Shown piece after piece: positions 43,729 to 55,384 of a DNA stretch of 64,000 nt. The notes under the pieces were generated by a model. That model made no database searches, was not told the origin of the DNA, and saw only the letters and a list, made by a program, of their open reading frames with translations. Origin of the DNA: Cercophora sp. LCS_1 (taxonomy: Eukaryota > Ascomycota > Sordariomycetes > Sordariales > Lasiosphaeriaceae); assembly GCA_036250225.1 (NCBI GenBank), contig JAPZLL010000001.1, positions 434,001 to 498,000 on the forward strand. Direction: 5' to 3'. How positions within the stretch are numbered: position 1 is the stretch's first letter; the number at the start of each line of letters is the position of its first letter. The position numbers were made by a program, and so were the translations under genes.

Positions 43729-46700
43729 TTGCTGGCTGGTCGGGACAAAGGACGACCCTCCCAGCCTGGAATGTTTGCCCGGTGTGCTTGCGAGCTGAAT
43801 GAAGCCGAAAACGGGTCCACGGACACGGGTGGACTGATCAATTCGACGCGGGGAGCAGAGCTATCGTGGAGTCGACCGGGTTCTAGGATGTTTGGACGCC
43901 AAAGAAAAAATCCACAGGAGCGTGTCGACCCTGCAATGTGCAACAGGGGATGCCCACTCGCTGAGTGACGCGCGCCGCCGAGATGGCTGGGAGACGGAGA
44001 GATTTAACACAACACGGAACGACCAAACCCTATCAATGGCCAGGCCGAGTCAACTTGTCGGCCTTGTCAGGCCGTTGAGGCCGATGGGCAGACGGCGCGT
44101 CTTCTCAGCATGCCTCGCGGGCGCTGTCGTCGTAGTTTGGACGTGCGGTCAGGGGGAGGCGCGCCTATGACGACACGGCGGTTTGGCCTGTGAAGGTGAA
44201 GCACAGCACCAGGCAACGCAAGACATGGAAAGGGGGAGGCGGGCGTTTGGCAAGAGGAGCAAACGACTCGATCGACAATTTTGACTGTCGTTATCAAAAA
44301 GATGTGGTGAAGCGGATTCTACGGTGCACCCGTCAACAAGCCGCAAACCCCATGCGACCAACGGGAGCGTTGGAAAGCCCCATGGCAGCCATCAATTGCC
44401 ATCGAGATCGGGCGGGATTTCAGGGCGGGGGGCGATGATGCTATCATACAGGTTTCTGGGACGCTTCCGGCCAATAGCCTAGTGCGGGGACTCTGAGTTG
44501 GCTCGGCCGCTCCGCCAACCAGCGATCCCAACTGCAACCCGAATAGCCCGTCCTTGCAGCTGGGGATGCAGGATTGATCAAGCTGATAATCAGGTTATCG
44601 TTGTCTCTACCGGACCCCCATTGACTGTCGCTCCGGTCCGGAAAAGATATTGCCCTCCGCGGCTCGTTTTCTCCGGTTTGGGGGTAACAATTGCAAGTTC
44701 CTGACTGGAGTTCGGGTAGCAACAGTCTCTGCCATGAGCACGAAGGTGCTAACTCAGAATACGATTCTTTCGAGGATGCGCGATAAAGAGGCGAATGCTA
44801 GGTTCTCAGCATGTCTTCACAACAGCGGCAGGAGGAAACGGGCGCATCTGAACGCCCGTTATCTCGAAGCACCTTCCTGGTCTTCTGAAGTGGGGTGAAG
44901 CATGGAACTTTCCGCTTGCTGGCTTGTGGCGCGAGCTGCCGTTGCAGCCGGGCCGCTCGGGTGTGGCTGCTGTGGCTGACGTAGTGCGCCACTCGCCGAG
45001 CGGTTGCGACATGGCGCTTCCCGACCCCGAAAACATGTTTCAAGTTTGAACGCTGGGGAAAGCAAGTCCGGAAAGTGAGAAACCGGGCAAGCCAGGAAAC
45101 TCCGTCCCGCAGAGCTGAGAACCGACCGGATCATCTTTTCTGATGCTTTTTCTTGAAGCCAACAGGAGCAATGGAGTTTGCCCCAACAAACAAAAGGGGC
45201 TTTGGTTGCAACTTGTGCTGCCCTGGCTGGCCCATTTCGGCCCCCACCTCCGGCAGTCAGCGATAGCGTGCTCCTCCTCCTCCTTCCCTGTCATCCTCCC
45301 GAGCACTCAAACCACGATGGTGCTTGCTGCGAACGAGGAATTGCGCTACTGGGCCGATGAACCAGGCCACGTCGAACTGCCCGGTTCGGCGCCAGAATTT
45401 GACTGCAGACCGCTCTTCACTGCCCCTCCCAATGACTTCATTTGCCCCCGCGCCAAATCTAGTCAATGCTCTAGACCAGGTCGCGTATGTTAAGAAACAC
45501 ACCGGGATTTGCGGTCGGGCACTATCGTGCCAAACACCCCACCTCCTTTTCGGCATGGCCATTACTGAAACAGCCCCCGTTTCAGCATTGGTGTTCGCGT
45601 GGTCTTGCACCCCCAGTGCCCCCCTGTCCGAACCGAAGGCCAATCATCGGCCCGCGTTTCTTGTTTCCTCCGCTGACGAGAAAGCGGAAGCAGTCAGTCC
45701 CTGCGGAGACCGTGGGGCTCGCTGCATTTTCGATGAAGGATCAGTCAGAATTGTCGGATTTGCTCTTCGTCTGCTCGCTTCCTCCTTCCTCGAAATAGCA
45801 AGGACTGCATGTATGGAACGACGAGAGCACCAGGCTGGGGATTGGTCAAGAAATCTCCAAGCAACCCCTGGCATCTTGGTGGCTTTGCTCAGAAACTCCA
45901 TCTCACATGCTACGACCGAGAATGAGGCGAGAGATGTTCCCCAAGTTGAGGGCGGTTGACCGACAATGCGACCCAAGCGTTCCCGCTGCGGCTGGGTCAA
46001 CCGCCGAGTCAACCGCTGGGCGAGAGCCGCTTCATCGTCACGGTCCTGCGACAGCGTGACAGGGCGTTGAAGTAAAGGGGGCCGTTTGCTCTTTGTATTC
46101 GGTTCGCGGTTCCGTGCCGAATGGGAGATCGCATTGCGCAACCACGTCCCCTGCGACGCTGCTAACGCCATCGTCCAAACGTGGTCCATGGCTCCCGGCG
46201 TCGATCTGCACCGAGAGCTTCTCTGCAGCTGCTGATTCGGTGTGCGCGCCCGGTTCTGCTGCCGCTACCGGTGCCACGGCCATCGGTCTCGACTTGGTTT
46301 GCGCAGAGCCCGCATTGCCATTGCCTGGAGCGACGACGGGGGCTGGTTTCGAGCGCGTCCCCGGTTTCTCTCTCACGCCTCTTGTCGGTCAGCTGGGCAT
46401 TCCATCGCCATTGTTATTATGAGCGCCCGCCGTCTCGGAAAGAAAAGGAGCCCAAAATAAATATTGTAAAGTGAACGCGCCGCTGCCCTGAATTGCCACG
46501 ATCCTTGTGTCTCTGGGTCATTTCGCGATACGACGTCCCGATCAAGCGCCCGCGCTGGCCCGTGCTTCGTTTCATCTCAAGGAGAAACGTCCAACGATTG
46601 GCGAGCCCGGCGACGGCGTGGTGAGGGCTGTCCAATCCGCCGCGAATCCGCAGGCTGTGGGGCCCCCCAAGTTCTGCCCCCCCCAGCGAATTCCATAGCC

Positions 46701-47361
46701 TGAATCGTCGCATGCAACTCAAATCCAGTCCACGGGTCCCCACACCCTGGCCTGCCTGTCCGCTGCATCGTCCTCTCCTGATCCGTCGCCTTCGCCCGCA
46801 GCCCGAGCCTAAGCCTGAGGGAGTCGTGTCGGCGACAAGTGATCGACCCCTTTTTAAGCAAACCACCACCCGCACCACCATTCCGCCTCTCCAGAGCTAT
46901 CCGACAGGCAGCGTCCTGGGACGCCTGTAATATTCTTCTTTTGCTTTCTTTTCGTCTACCCACCGGCCGGTCTTGCGCGTGGTCAACCGTCGCACACCCT
47001 GCGGAGGAACGAGGAGATATTGATTGGGGTTGACCAACACTTGTCTGGGATTGATTTGGAAACGAGGTCGACGGACCGGGAAAAGGGGGCCCTAACCACC
47101 AAGGGATCCCGCTGCTTCTTCGTGTAACGCGTCCATCACCGCCTCCAGCAATCCATTCGCTCGCTGTCGTGGTTCTCGACAGACGGTGAGAGGGCAAGAC
47201 GCATTCATCCCGTCCGCCTTTCAAATCTCGTCGTATTCGGGCGCCCTGCCGGTTGCTAGTTTTCGCCCCGCACATCGCCCGACAGGCCTCGTGGCGGGCA
47301 TCGAAAAGAGATCCAGGCACCGCGCCATCGCGCTCATGTTACGGGTTGATCATCTCACACA
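43729..47361. promoter_or_regulatory. 3.6-kb divergent region, LRR gene / STE11
   Basis: This separates the start codons of the LRR gene and the STE11 kinase. The frames inside, such as + 45324-45959 and - 46577-47320, have no domain or codon bias. The 46.8-47.3 kb part is pyrimidine-rich and probably carries a long STE11 leader with several short upstream ATG frames. Fungal MAPKKK genes often have large regulatory upstream regions, but no specific element was identified. Confidence 0.5.
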
Positions 47362-50142
47362 ATGGCCATGCTAGCATCAAAATCGCCCTTTCCTGTGGGC
47401 TTGGGCTCCCAGCCCGCCCTCCAGGTCCAGACCCCGCAAAGCGCCGCATATCCGCCCTCACGACGGGCCCCGCCAATTCTGCAACCGACACAGGCCTACG
47501 GCAGCCCGACCAACTCGGAGTTCTCTGACGATGCCGATGGACCGGGCTCGGTCAAAAACTGGGATGAGGACAAAGTGTGCGAGTATCTCCGAAGTGTAAA
47601 GTGCGGGGACTACGAGAGGATATTCCGCAAGAACCACATCAATGGCGAGGTCCTGCTTGAGATCGACAAGGAGGTTCTCAAGGAAATGGGCATCGAGAAG
47701 GTTGGAGACAGAGTCCGTCTGTTCCTCAGCATCAAGAAGCTCCGGACTAAGACATATGCAAACCAAAAGAGACGAAATAGGGTATGTTGTATTGATCGCG
47801 GTGATGCGATCCCCACTGACAATTTGCAGGAGTCGTTTGGCGGATTGGATACGTATGCCCCGTCTTCAAATTCGCCTCGGCCAGCCAACACAGGAACTCG
47901 AGGAACTACATCGAATAAGCGGTTTTCCCGCCAATACGATATGGCTGGCTCGATGGACGGCTCAAGGTCAAGAGGCACATCGCCGCCCCCCACAGCAAAC
48001 TCCCAAGGCCGACGCGGGTATACTCACGATTATCAACCGCAGCCCACGCCTAGAACAGCAAGATACCCCATGTCTCCCCCAGAACCTCCTCACACCGCCC
48101 GCCTCCAATCTCACACGAGAAACAACCCGAGTCTTGACGGTTCTCTCATGGCTACTCTCCCGCAAGGTCAGGACATCATTCGTGTCATCTCTACTGGAGG
48201 TGTCACCAAGGTTGTCAAGATCGCCGACTGCAACACATGTGAAGAGGTCATGCGGGTGACACTTAGGAAGTTTGCGCTCCGGGAAGACCATGAGCGGAAT
48301 TACTGCTTCTGGGTCCTCGACGGTGTAGATCCTGATCCGAGTCGGTGTCGGCGTCTCGGGGATACGGAGCTGTGGAGGGTTATCAAAGATCACACTCGCC
48401 CAGAGAGGAACCGGCTGATCCTTAGGCGCGTTCCCGCCGGGGAGCCGGGCATGTCTGAACTGGAGAGAGCTGCAGCCATCGGCTTGGAAGAGGCTCAACA
48501 AAACCAACATCGCGGCGGGGACCGTAGTCTCGCCAAAGCCCAAAAAATTCTCGGGGAAAGCTGGGACAAAATCCAGCAACCCCCTCTGTCACCCAACTCA
48601 TACGACCGGGAAACCCGGGAAAGATATAATACCGCCAGAGATTTGGAGCGACCCGCGCCTCTCGAGACGCCAAGGGCTGTACCGCGTCGAAACACGGCGC
48701 TCCGTCAGTTCGGCGGGCTCAGACCACCGAGCGAGTTGATTGCCTCGGACCTTACCAGTTACTTCCCCGACCACTCGCGGGAGCAGATTGACCGGACCGC
48801 ACGGCTGTCGATGAGACGGTCTCAGCGCCTTAGCAGGGTGAACCCGAACCACCGCCTTAGTGTTGCGAGCACTCTGAGTTTCGCCTCTAGCATCCAGGAT
48901 GCGCCCCCGATCCCGACAATTGCTGACAGCTGGTTGACGGCATCGAATCAAGTCGCAAAGGTGCGGCCCCGCGATCAAATAGGCAGATCGCCTCTCGGAT
49001 ATCGCGACTCCATCGCCTCGTCGGTGCTTGATACTCTCCAAGAGGAGTCGTCGCCCATTGAGCCAAACCGTAAATCATACGTTTCATTTGCCGACAGCGG
49101 CTCTGATACGGCAGCTGTGAGCATTACTGACCCTGATGGCAACATCATCCGCCACAGCTACTATGACACCGAGGGCGGGAGCACTCTAGGGTCTGGCGGC
49201 TCTGGCTCCCTGCAAGAAGTCAACCAGGCCTTGACAGAGGACGGTGAGGATGCCGACGAGGAGCTGCAGAGCTTCCTTGCGGGAGAGTCCTGGGACGACA
49301 GCAAATGGATGAAGGGTGCTTTGATCGGACAGGGTTCATTTGGCTGTGTCTATCTTGCATTGCACGCTGTCACAGGCGAGCTTCTCGCCGTCAAGCAGGT
49401 CGAGGCCCCGAACGCGAGCTCGAACAGCCAAAGCGACTCGAGAAAGAAGAGCATGATCGAGGCCCTGAAGCGCGAGATCACACTGCTCCGCGATCTCCGC
49501 CACCCCAACATTGTGCAATACCTTGGGTGCGGATCCTCGGCGGAGTTCCTCAATATTTTCCTCGAATATGTTCCTGGCGGCTCGGTGCAGACCATGCTTA
49601 ACTCGTACGGTGCCCTGCCCGAACCCCTCGTACGGAGCTTCGTCAAGCAAATTCTCAACGGTCTCTCGTACCTCCACAACCGCGACATTATCCATCGCGA
49701 TATCAAGGGCGCCAACATCCTCGTCGACAACAAGGGCACGATCAAGATCTCCGATTTCGGTATCTCCAAGAAACTCGAGGCTACCAACATCCTCAATGGC
49801 GCCAACAACAACAAGAACCGCCCATCGCTGCAAGGCTCCGTCTTTTGGATGGCTCCCGAAGTCGTCAAGCAGACGTCGTACACCCGCAAGGCTGACATCT
49901 GGTCTCTGGGCTGCCTGGTCGTCGAGATGATGACGGGCACCCATCCCTTCCCAGACTGCACACAGCTGCAGGCCATCTTCAAGATTGGCGGTGCCAAGGC
50001 AACCCCAACCATTCCGGAGCACGCCAGCGCCGAGGCGAAGCAATTCCTGGCCCAGACCTTTGAGATTGACCACAACAAGCGCCCAAGCGCGGACGACTTG
50101 ATGCTCAGTCCCTTTTTGACGCCGCCCGAGGGTGGCAACTAG
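47362..50142 (+). CDS. ste11: MAPKKK STE11 (Neurospora NRC-1 type)
   Basis: Exons 47362-47781 and 47830-50142 give 910 residues. Domain order is diagnostic. A SAM domain comes first (about 62-128: WDEDKVCEYLRSVKCGDYERIF). A Ras-association-like domain follows (about 253-335: IIRVISTGGVTKVVKIADC). Then come a long disordered linker and a C-terminal kinase domain (about 636-905) with GQGSFGCVY, AVKQVE, HRDIKGAN, DFGISKK and APEVVKQ. STE11 receives input from STE20 and the STE50 adaptor through its SAM domain. It phosphorylates STE7-type MAPKKs in mating, hyphal fusion, virulence or osmotic signalling (family knowledge). The 48-nt intron after the SAM domain (GTATGT, branch CTGAC, GCAG) is stop-free and in frame; retention would add 16 residues. 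The kinase is intact. Confidence 0.97.
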   Translation: MAMLASKSPFPVGLGSQPALQVQTPQSAAYPPSRRAPPILQPTQAYGSPTNSEFSDDADGPGSVKNWDEDKVCEYLRSVKCGDYERIFRKNHINGEVLLEIDKEVLKEMGIEKVGDRVRLFLSIKKLRTKTYANQKRRNRVCCIDRGDAIPTDNLQESFGGLDTYAPSSNSPRPANTGTRGTTSNKRFSRQYDMAGSMDGSRSRGTSPPPTANSQGRRGYTHDYQPQPTPRTARYPMSPPEPPHTARLQSHTRNNPSLDGSLMATLPQGQDIIRVISTGGVTKVVKIADCNTCEEVMRVTLRKFALREDHERNYCFWVLDGVDPDPSRCRRLGDTELWRVIKDHTRPERNRLILRRVPAGEPGMSELERAAAIGLEEAQQNQHRGGDRSLAKAQKILGESWDKIQQPPLSPNSYDRETRERYNTARDLERPAPLETPRAVPRRNTALRQFGGLRPPSELIASDLTSYFPDHSREQIDRTARLSMRRSQRLSRVNPNHRLSVASTLSFASSIQDAPPIPTIADSWLTASNQVAKVRPRDQIGRSPLGYRDSIASSVLDTLQEESSPIEPNRKSYVSFADSGSDTAAVSITDPDGNIIRHSYYDTEGGSTLGSGGSGSLQEVNQALTEDGEDADEELQSFLAGESWDDSKWMKGALIGQGSFGCVYLALHAVTGELLAVKQVEAPNASSNSQSDSRKKSMIEALKREITLLRDLRHPNIVQYLGCGSSAEFLNIFLEYVPGGSVQTMLNSYGALPEPLVRSFVKQILNGLSYLHNRDIIHRDIKGANILVDNKGTIKISDFGISKKLEATNILNGANNNKNRPSLQGSVFWMAPEVVKQTSYTRKADIWSLGCLVVEMMTGTHPFPDCTQLQAIFKIGGAKATPTIPEHASAEAKQFLAQTFEIDHNKRPSADDLMLSPFLTPPEGGN

Positions 50143-51538
50143 ACTACAATTCCCGGTGGTGGGACTTTTGGCTTTGGGATATGGCATGCATTGGCTGCGA
50201 CGAGGGTTATGGATATGGATACGGGATTCATGGGAAACGATGTTGATGACGGACAGGTGGAAGGAAGGAGGTGTGGACTGAGTTGTGCTTTGACACTTTC
50301 AATTCATGGTGCAGCCTCGTCTTTTCGTCACCGGATGATAGGAACGATGGAAGGAAAATATTAGTTTGTTCGGTTCAGGAAATATCTTTTCATTTCTTGA
50401 GTTATGAGAGGAAATATCTCTCCACCATTTATGGTAGTTTGATTTTCCTACATGGCCCTCCCCTTTTTATTCTTCTCCCCGAGTTTGAGCGACGGTATTC
50501 ATTCATGGACTGGCTTGGTTGTAAATAACCTAGTCGAATTCTTTTTTTTTCGAGGAAGGGAGAGAGGGATAGGAGTAGAAAGAGCAGCAAATGGGGGCTT
50601 TGGTTTGTTGGCATTTACAGAGCAGAGCACAATAACAGTAGCGCAACACACATGGAAAGATGAAGCGGGGCTGGTAGGGGGTGTAGGAGGGAAGGAAGAA
50701 TGTAATATTAGATATTGTTGGGTTGGTCGGTGTAGCGTTGTATATGAACATCATATGAACTGATGAATCCCATGACTACTTGATACCATGATGTTTTTTT
50801 TTTTAAACAAGTAAAGCGGTTGCCTCTTCTCTGGTACCCCAAATGGATGGATGTGTTGTGTGTCACTGGGGTTTCGTTACTCATTTACCTCGGTGGAGCG
50901 GCTTTGGAGGCTTTGGAGGCTTTGGAGGAGCCAACCAGTTGCCGATAAGGAGAGGCGAAGGAGATAGAACGTTAAAAAGGAAGGAAGCATGTCTAAAAGA
51001 ATAAAAACAGAACAGCAAAAAACTGGAGAGGGAACTCGATCTCAGAGCGCCAAGGCAAGTCGGTGTCCTCGTCGATTCCAAAGACAACAGCAGAAACGAT
51101 CTCAGACGCCTGCAGGGATTCGAACCCAGAGGGCATTCGAATTGCAGTCCTCGCTGTACCGCTGCGCCATAGGTGGCAATTGCTTGGGACCCATGGCCCT
51201 TTCCAGTGAGAGCTGCTCCTCTTACCTCTATTTATATATCCGGGAAGAATTGTAAGGTAGATACGGACACGCCCGTGGGAATTGACCGGAGAGCGACAAC
51301 CACCTAGTCAAGGTTTACCAACAAACATGGCGCGCCTCGGACAGAATAGCGTCACCCATGGTAATCCAGAATTCCACAGCAAGCAATGAAAACGTTCTTT
51401 TTGGTATACGTCCTCTCCCATCGACCACCTAGCGTATTAGAACCAGAACCCATACATCTGCTCCACCGCAGCGCCAGTCCACTTCACCCCACTCATATTA
51501 TTGCTCACCAGCCCAAGATATGCCTATAAGAACATCCC
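50143..51538. other. Convergent intergenic region with tRNA-like relic
   Basis: 1.4 kb between the STE11 and CaMKK stops. It contains three exact 9-bp repeats (GCTTTGGAG, 50901-50927) and the tRNA-like sequence described separately. The rest appears to be 3' UTR. Confidence 0.55.
51103..51176 (-). tRNA. tRNA-like sequence, probably a degenerate tRNA gene
   Basis: On the minus strand there are exact internal promoter boxes for RNA polymerase III: A box TGGCGCAGCGG (about 51160-51170) and B box GGTTCGAATCC (51114-51124). A T-arm of four good pairs and one mismatch forms, and there is a D-arm with one mismatch. However, the acceptor stem pairs only about five of seven positions. No anticodon arm leaves room for a normal variable loop: roughly four bases are missing. 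Possible anticodons GCA or TCG cannot be settled. This is best read as a decayed or truncated tRNA gene; a functional tRNA is less likely. Confidence 0.4.
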
Positions 51539-53529
51539 CTACTGTGCCTGAGTTTTAGAGTCCATCATAGCCTTGGTCACCAGATCCGCAAACCTCCCAC
51601 CCTTGAGACCCGCGCCAGCCAGCCCCGAGAGCTCACTCCTCGGAGTCGATTCACTCGCTGAGGGCCCCAAACCCCCGCTAACCAACTTGAGGCTGTCATC
51701 AGTGGCTGTTTGCCGTTGGTTACGCTCAGTGAAACGGGTATGGTATACCGTCCCGGCACCACTTCCACGTTTGCGGCTATTAGACCGCTTGATTCGTTCG
51801 ACTTCCTCCGTAAATGCACGGTTGTAGATATTGAAATCTACCGCGGTCGGGGATTCCGAGACGACGTCGGCAGGGAGTTGCTCCCTGCCAAAATCATCCA
51901 TGCCGCCAGTACCGATGCCCAGATGGAGAGTGCCAGAGCGGTCTGGGGGTGATTTGACAAAACTGAGGGGGTTAGGACGACCCCTGCGACCGCCAGTTGC
52001 TTTGAGGAAATCCTCGCGCTCTTTAAGAATCTTAGCGATGTGATCAGCCGTAGATTCTTGGACCGGCTCGGCGGTCTTTTCTTCCTCCACCTGTTTCTCA
52101 GAAGGGGGCGGGCTTGGTCTGGGTGTGGCATCCTCGTCAGTCTCCTTAGTAGGAGCAGGTTCTGACGGCTCAGGCAGCGGTTCTGACGGCTTCAAAAGGC
52201 CCTTGAACTTCCTGATCGCTTTCATCTGCGCCGGGTTAGTGTGGCCTCCGAGGAAACACGAGTTTGGCGGCACTTACAACGCAGAGCAGGTGTGTCATCT
52301 TCCTCGTGAATGCATGGTTAACCTCCAGAGCGTTGGGAAGATCAACTGGGTCGGTACAGTTCTCCTCGGCGCTGAGCAAGGGGTCTTGGCCATCTCTAGT
52401 GACCCAAGAGTGTTCTCGAAGCTGCTCCATTGTGATTCGTTTCTCCGCATCCTTTTCCATCAGCTTGGATAGGACATCGACAAACTGCTCGTTCTCGTCT
52501 GGTGGCAATGAGTGCGGTTCGTTCTTGATGGCCGCGTACATCTCGAGGACATTATCACGCTCAAAGGGGATCCTGCCGTACCGGAGGCAGTACAGTGACA
52601 CTCCCATCGACCATATATCGGCCGCCTTCCCGGATATGTCGCCATGTCTTGCCATGCACAACTCAGGGGGTAGAAAGGCTGGTGAGCCTGCCGATTTTGT
52701 CGTTCTCATTTCCTCGGGCTTAGCGAACATCTCTGACACGCCAAAATCGGAGATTTTGAGGACGTCATCGGCGGTGAGGAGCAGATTGTCGGGTTTAATA
52801 TCGCGGTGTACCACTCCCTGTGAATGCACTGCATACATATGCTGTGAGCGCAGACCAAGCACGGACACGCGAGATGTACTTACGGTACTCTATACCTAGG
52901 ATCAGATCACGGAACCAGTGACGACATGTCTCTTCGGGAAACGGGGTCGCGGACTCGTCAAGGCCGACCCTCATGACAACGCCCTTCTTGCACATTTCGA
53001 GGACCATGTACAACGAGTCCTCGCCGGGGTCATCGAGCACCTCTATCAGCTGCACCAGGTTGGGATGGTTGAGCTTCTTCATGATGGCGATTTCCTCGCG
53101 AATCAGGAAAAGTTTGTCCTTGGCCTCCTCCGCCTTTTGGTTCGATATGCGTGCATTGAAAGCATCGGGATCTGGCCTCGGGAAACGGCCGGGGCGCCCC
53201 GGCCCTTGTCGGAGAAGACTTGACTGAGCGCGCTTCCGTAGTCGTGCTTTGGAGAACTCCTTGACGGCCTAGGTCCGTCATGTGAATTAGCACCGTTCCA
53301 GCCCGTCCACCACGATCCAGGAGTCTCCCTCCATGTTCGCGTGGAAGCGGAAGTTACCCACGTATTCATTCCCAAACTGGTCGGTTGCGAGATGGACGGC
53401 TCCATACGAGCCACGTCCAATCTCTTCCTTAATTACGTATTGGTTGATTCGATGGTGTCGAACACCATCCGAATCGTCAGGCGCATATTCGAACCTCGCA
53501 TTGAGAGTTTCCTGCTCCCTGTCAGCCAT
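51539..53529 (-). CDS. CaMKK-type protein kinase (fission yeast Ssp1-like)
   Basis: Four exons (53362-53529, 52884-53268, 52278-52828, 51539-52225) give 596 residues; an alternative ATG at 53559 would add ten. The kinase domain has GRGSYGAVHL (39-48) and AVKEF (57-61). An Arg/Pro-rich insert follows (RKRAQSSLLRQGPGRPGRFP), which is the hallmark RP insert of calcium/calmodulin-dependent kinase kinases. Then come VVHRDIKPDN, SDFGVSEMF, AGSPAFLPPELC and WSMGVSLYC. CaMKKs phosphorylate the activation loop of AMPK/SNF1 and CaMKs (family knowledge). The tail after the kinase domain is Pro/Glu/Lys-rich and disordered. Introns are 93, 55 and 52 nt; the splice inside YLHSQGVVHRD is confirmed by the motif. 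Confidence 0.93.
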
Positions 53530-54747
53530 GCCTCTGGACAAGCAGCGCAGGCGTTGCATATCCGTACTCGAATTTCACGATGGGCCGAAGGCGTCCGTCT
53601 ATGATGTCTCATGGGACTTTGAAAGTTCTGCATGTTGGCAGGCGCCGAGCTGCGGGAGAAGCAAGTTAGATGTCTGTGGCGTGGGGTTCAACGTTGAAGG
53701 GGCGTACCGCGGCGGCGCGGGTGAGAAGTCAAATTGATGCTCGTCATGGTGAACTTCGATAGACACAGGAGGAGAGAGCAAGCCGCTTCGCGCAGCGGAG
53801 CTGAGTCCTGGAGCGAGAGCCATGACTTCGCGATCGCCAGGTAAAGGACGGAGGGGCAACGCAAAGGTTGGAGGAGGGGAGTTTTGGTCTGCCATGTTCT
53901 CCCACTTCCCGTTATCGGATAGGAGCTTGGTTCCGCGGACGGCGAGTGGTTGGGTGCGGGCAGGTAGCTATCATGTAAGGCCGCACACTCCTTCCTCTTA
54001 GGCACAGAAAAAAGAAGCAAGCTTGGAAACTCTATCCTCGCTTGTCCAATATGTCTTGATCGGCTGAGTTGCGCAGGGCCCCGGATTGCGCAATGCGCAA
54101 GAACCAAGAGCTTGGGTGCTGCGGAAGCAACCCTGTTTCTATTGATCGACTTGCAACGCGCTCGTATGTTGCATCCACAAAGAACCATCGCCTTATGGGG
54201 AGTGCTACTGGAGAGGAGAGCGGGCTGCAGGCACAACATGGAACCCCTCGTCGCTCTGCCCCTCAATCCAGGAGCGGTAGCTCCCCAACCCCACTCCCCA
54301 CCCCCCGGACTCGAGAGGCTCAACTGCCCGTGTTGCAACCAATGCACGGGCCGTTAAGGTAGGCGCTAACCACACAGGGGAGGCACTCTGTGACCGACCG
54401 ATGAGGACTCAATTCCGGTTCTTGTGTCGCCATGACGGGTGGTGATACGGGAACAAAAACAACCCACGGATAATAATAGCTGACGTCGTCCCAATATCAT
54501 CCTCGTCTCTCCAACCTGCATGCTTCCGCCGGTTCCCAAACGCAAAAGCCCCGCCCGGTCAATTTTCCTAAGGCGGCTAGCTCCCCACACTCGTTCATCA
54601 CCACAAAAAGCCAAGCTTCAACATCTCGGGCACGGCAGACAGGGGTCTCGTAACCTGTGCAATCAGCTTGTCCAAACCCCCAAGCTCCACCAAACCACCA
54701 CATCCCCAAACCTCCCCGTCAGCAGAAACATCACACACATATCGGCC
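53530..54747. promoter_or_regulatory. Divergent intergenic region CaMKK / BET5
   Basis: 1.2 kb between two divergent start codons. No gene is recognised; the BET5 side has a C/A-rich leader just before the ATG. Confidence 0.5.
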
Positions 54748-55384
54748 ATGGTAATCTACTCTTTCTACATCTTTGACCGGCACAGTAAGTTTCTTCGCAA
54801 ACCGACCAACCAAACGACAAACTCAATCTAACCACCACAACCCCTCCTGTAGCGGAATGCATCTACTCCAAATCATGGCTCCCACCCGCCCTCGCCGAAG
54901 CGCCGCACCCGCACCCGACTCCGACTCCCGCCCCCGACGGCAATAGTGGTAAGCGACCAAAGACGGCCGCCTCCAGAGCATCCGACGACGCAAAGCTCAT
55001 CTTCGGCACCGTCTTCTCTCTCCGTAACATGGTGAGGAAACTCGGCGGGGAGGACGACGCGTTCATCAGCTACCGGACGGGGCAGTACAAGCTGCACTAC
55101 TACGAGACGGCAAGCAGCTTGCGCATGGTCATGTTGACGGATACGGCGGCGCCGAGCATGCGGAACGTGTTGCATCAGATATATATCAACCTTTGGGTTG
55201 AATACGGTATGTCTTTCGCCTCGTGGCAAAGAACGGAAGCAAGCTTGTCCGGGCTGGAGTTGAGCTAACAGGGGTAATAGTGGTGAAGAACCCGCTTTCG
55301 CCGGTTGAACATAAAGGAGGCGAGGGGGTCAGGAACGAATTGTTTGAGTTAGGGTTGGATCAGTTTATACGGGGGTTGATGTGA
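54748..55384 (+). CDS. bet5: TRAPP complex subunit BET5 (TRAPPC1)
   Basis: Exons 54748-54784, 54853-55206 and 55281-55384 give 164 residues. The longin-fold start MVIYSFYIFDRH joins TECIYSKSW across a 68-nt intron. Then follow KLIFGTVFSLRNMVRKL, FISYRTGQYKLHYYETASSLRMVMLTD and LHQIYINLWVEYVVKNPLSP, ending LGLDQFIRGLM, all typical of TRAPPC1. It is a core subunit of TRAPP, the Rab GTPase exchange factor for ER-Golgi and autophagy traffic. A Pro/His/Lys-rich insert (about residues 25-50) lies between strand 2 and the KLIFG helix; such inserts occur in filamentous fungi. Stop-codon and phase arithmetic agree. Confidence 0.95.

Noticed and set aside
45324..45959. 211-residue + strand frame upstream of STE11
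   Set aside because: No recognisable domain, overlaps minus-strand frames of similar length, and lacks fungal codon preference.
49336..50187. 283-residue minus-strand frame
   Set aside because: Antisense shadow of the STE11 kinase domain.
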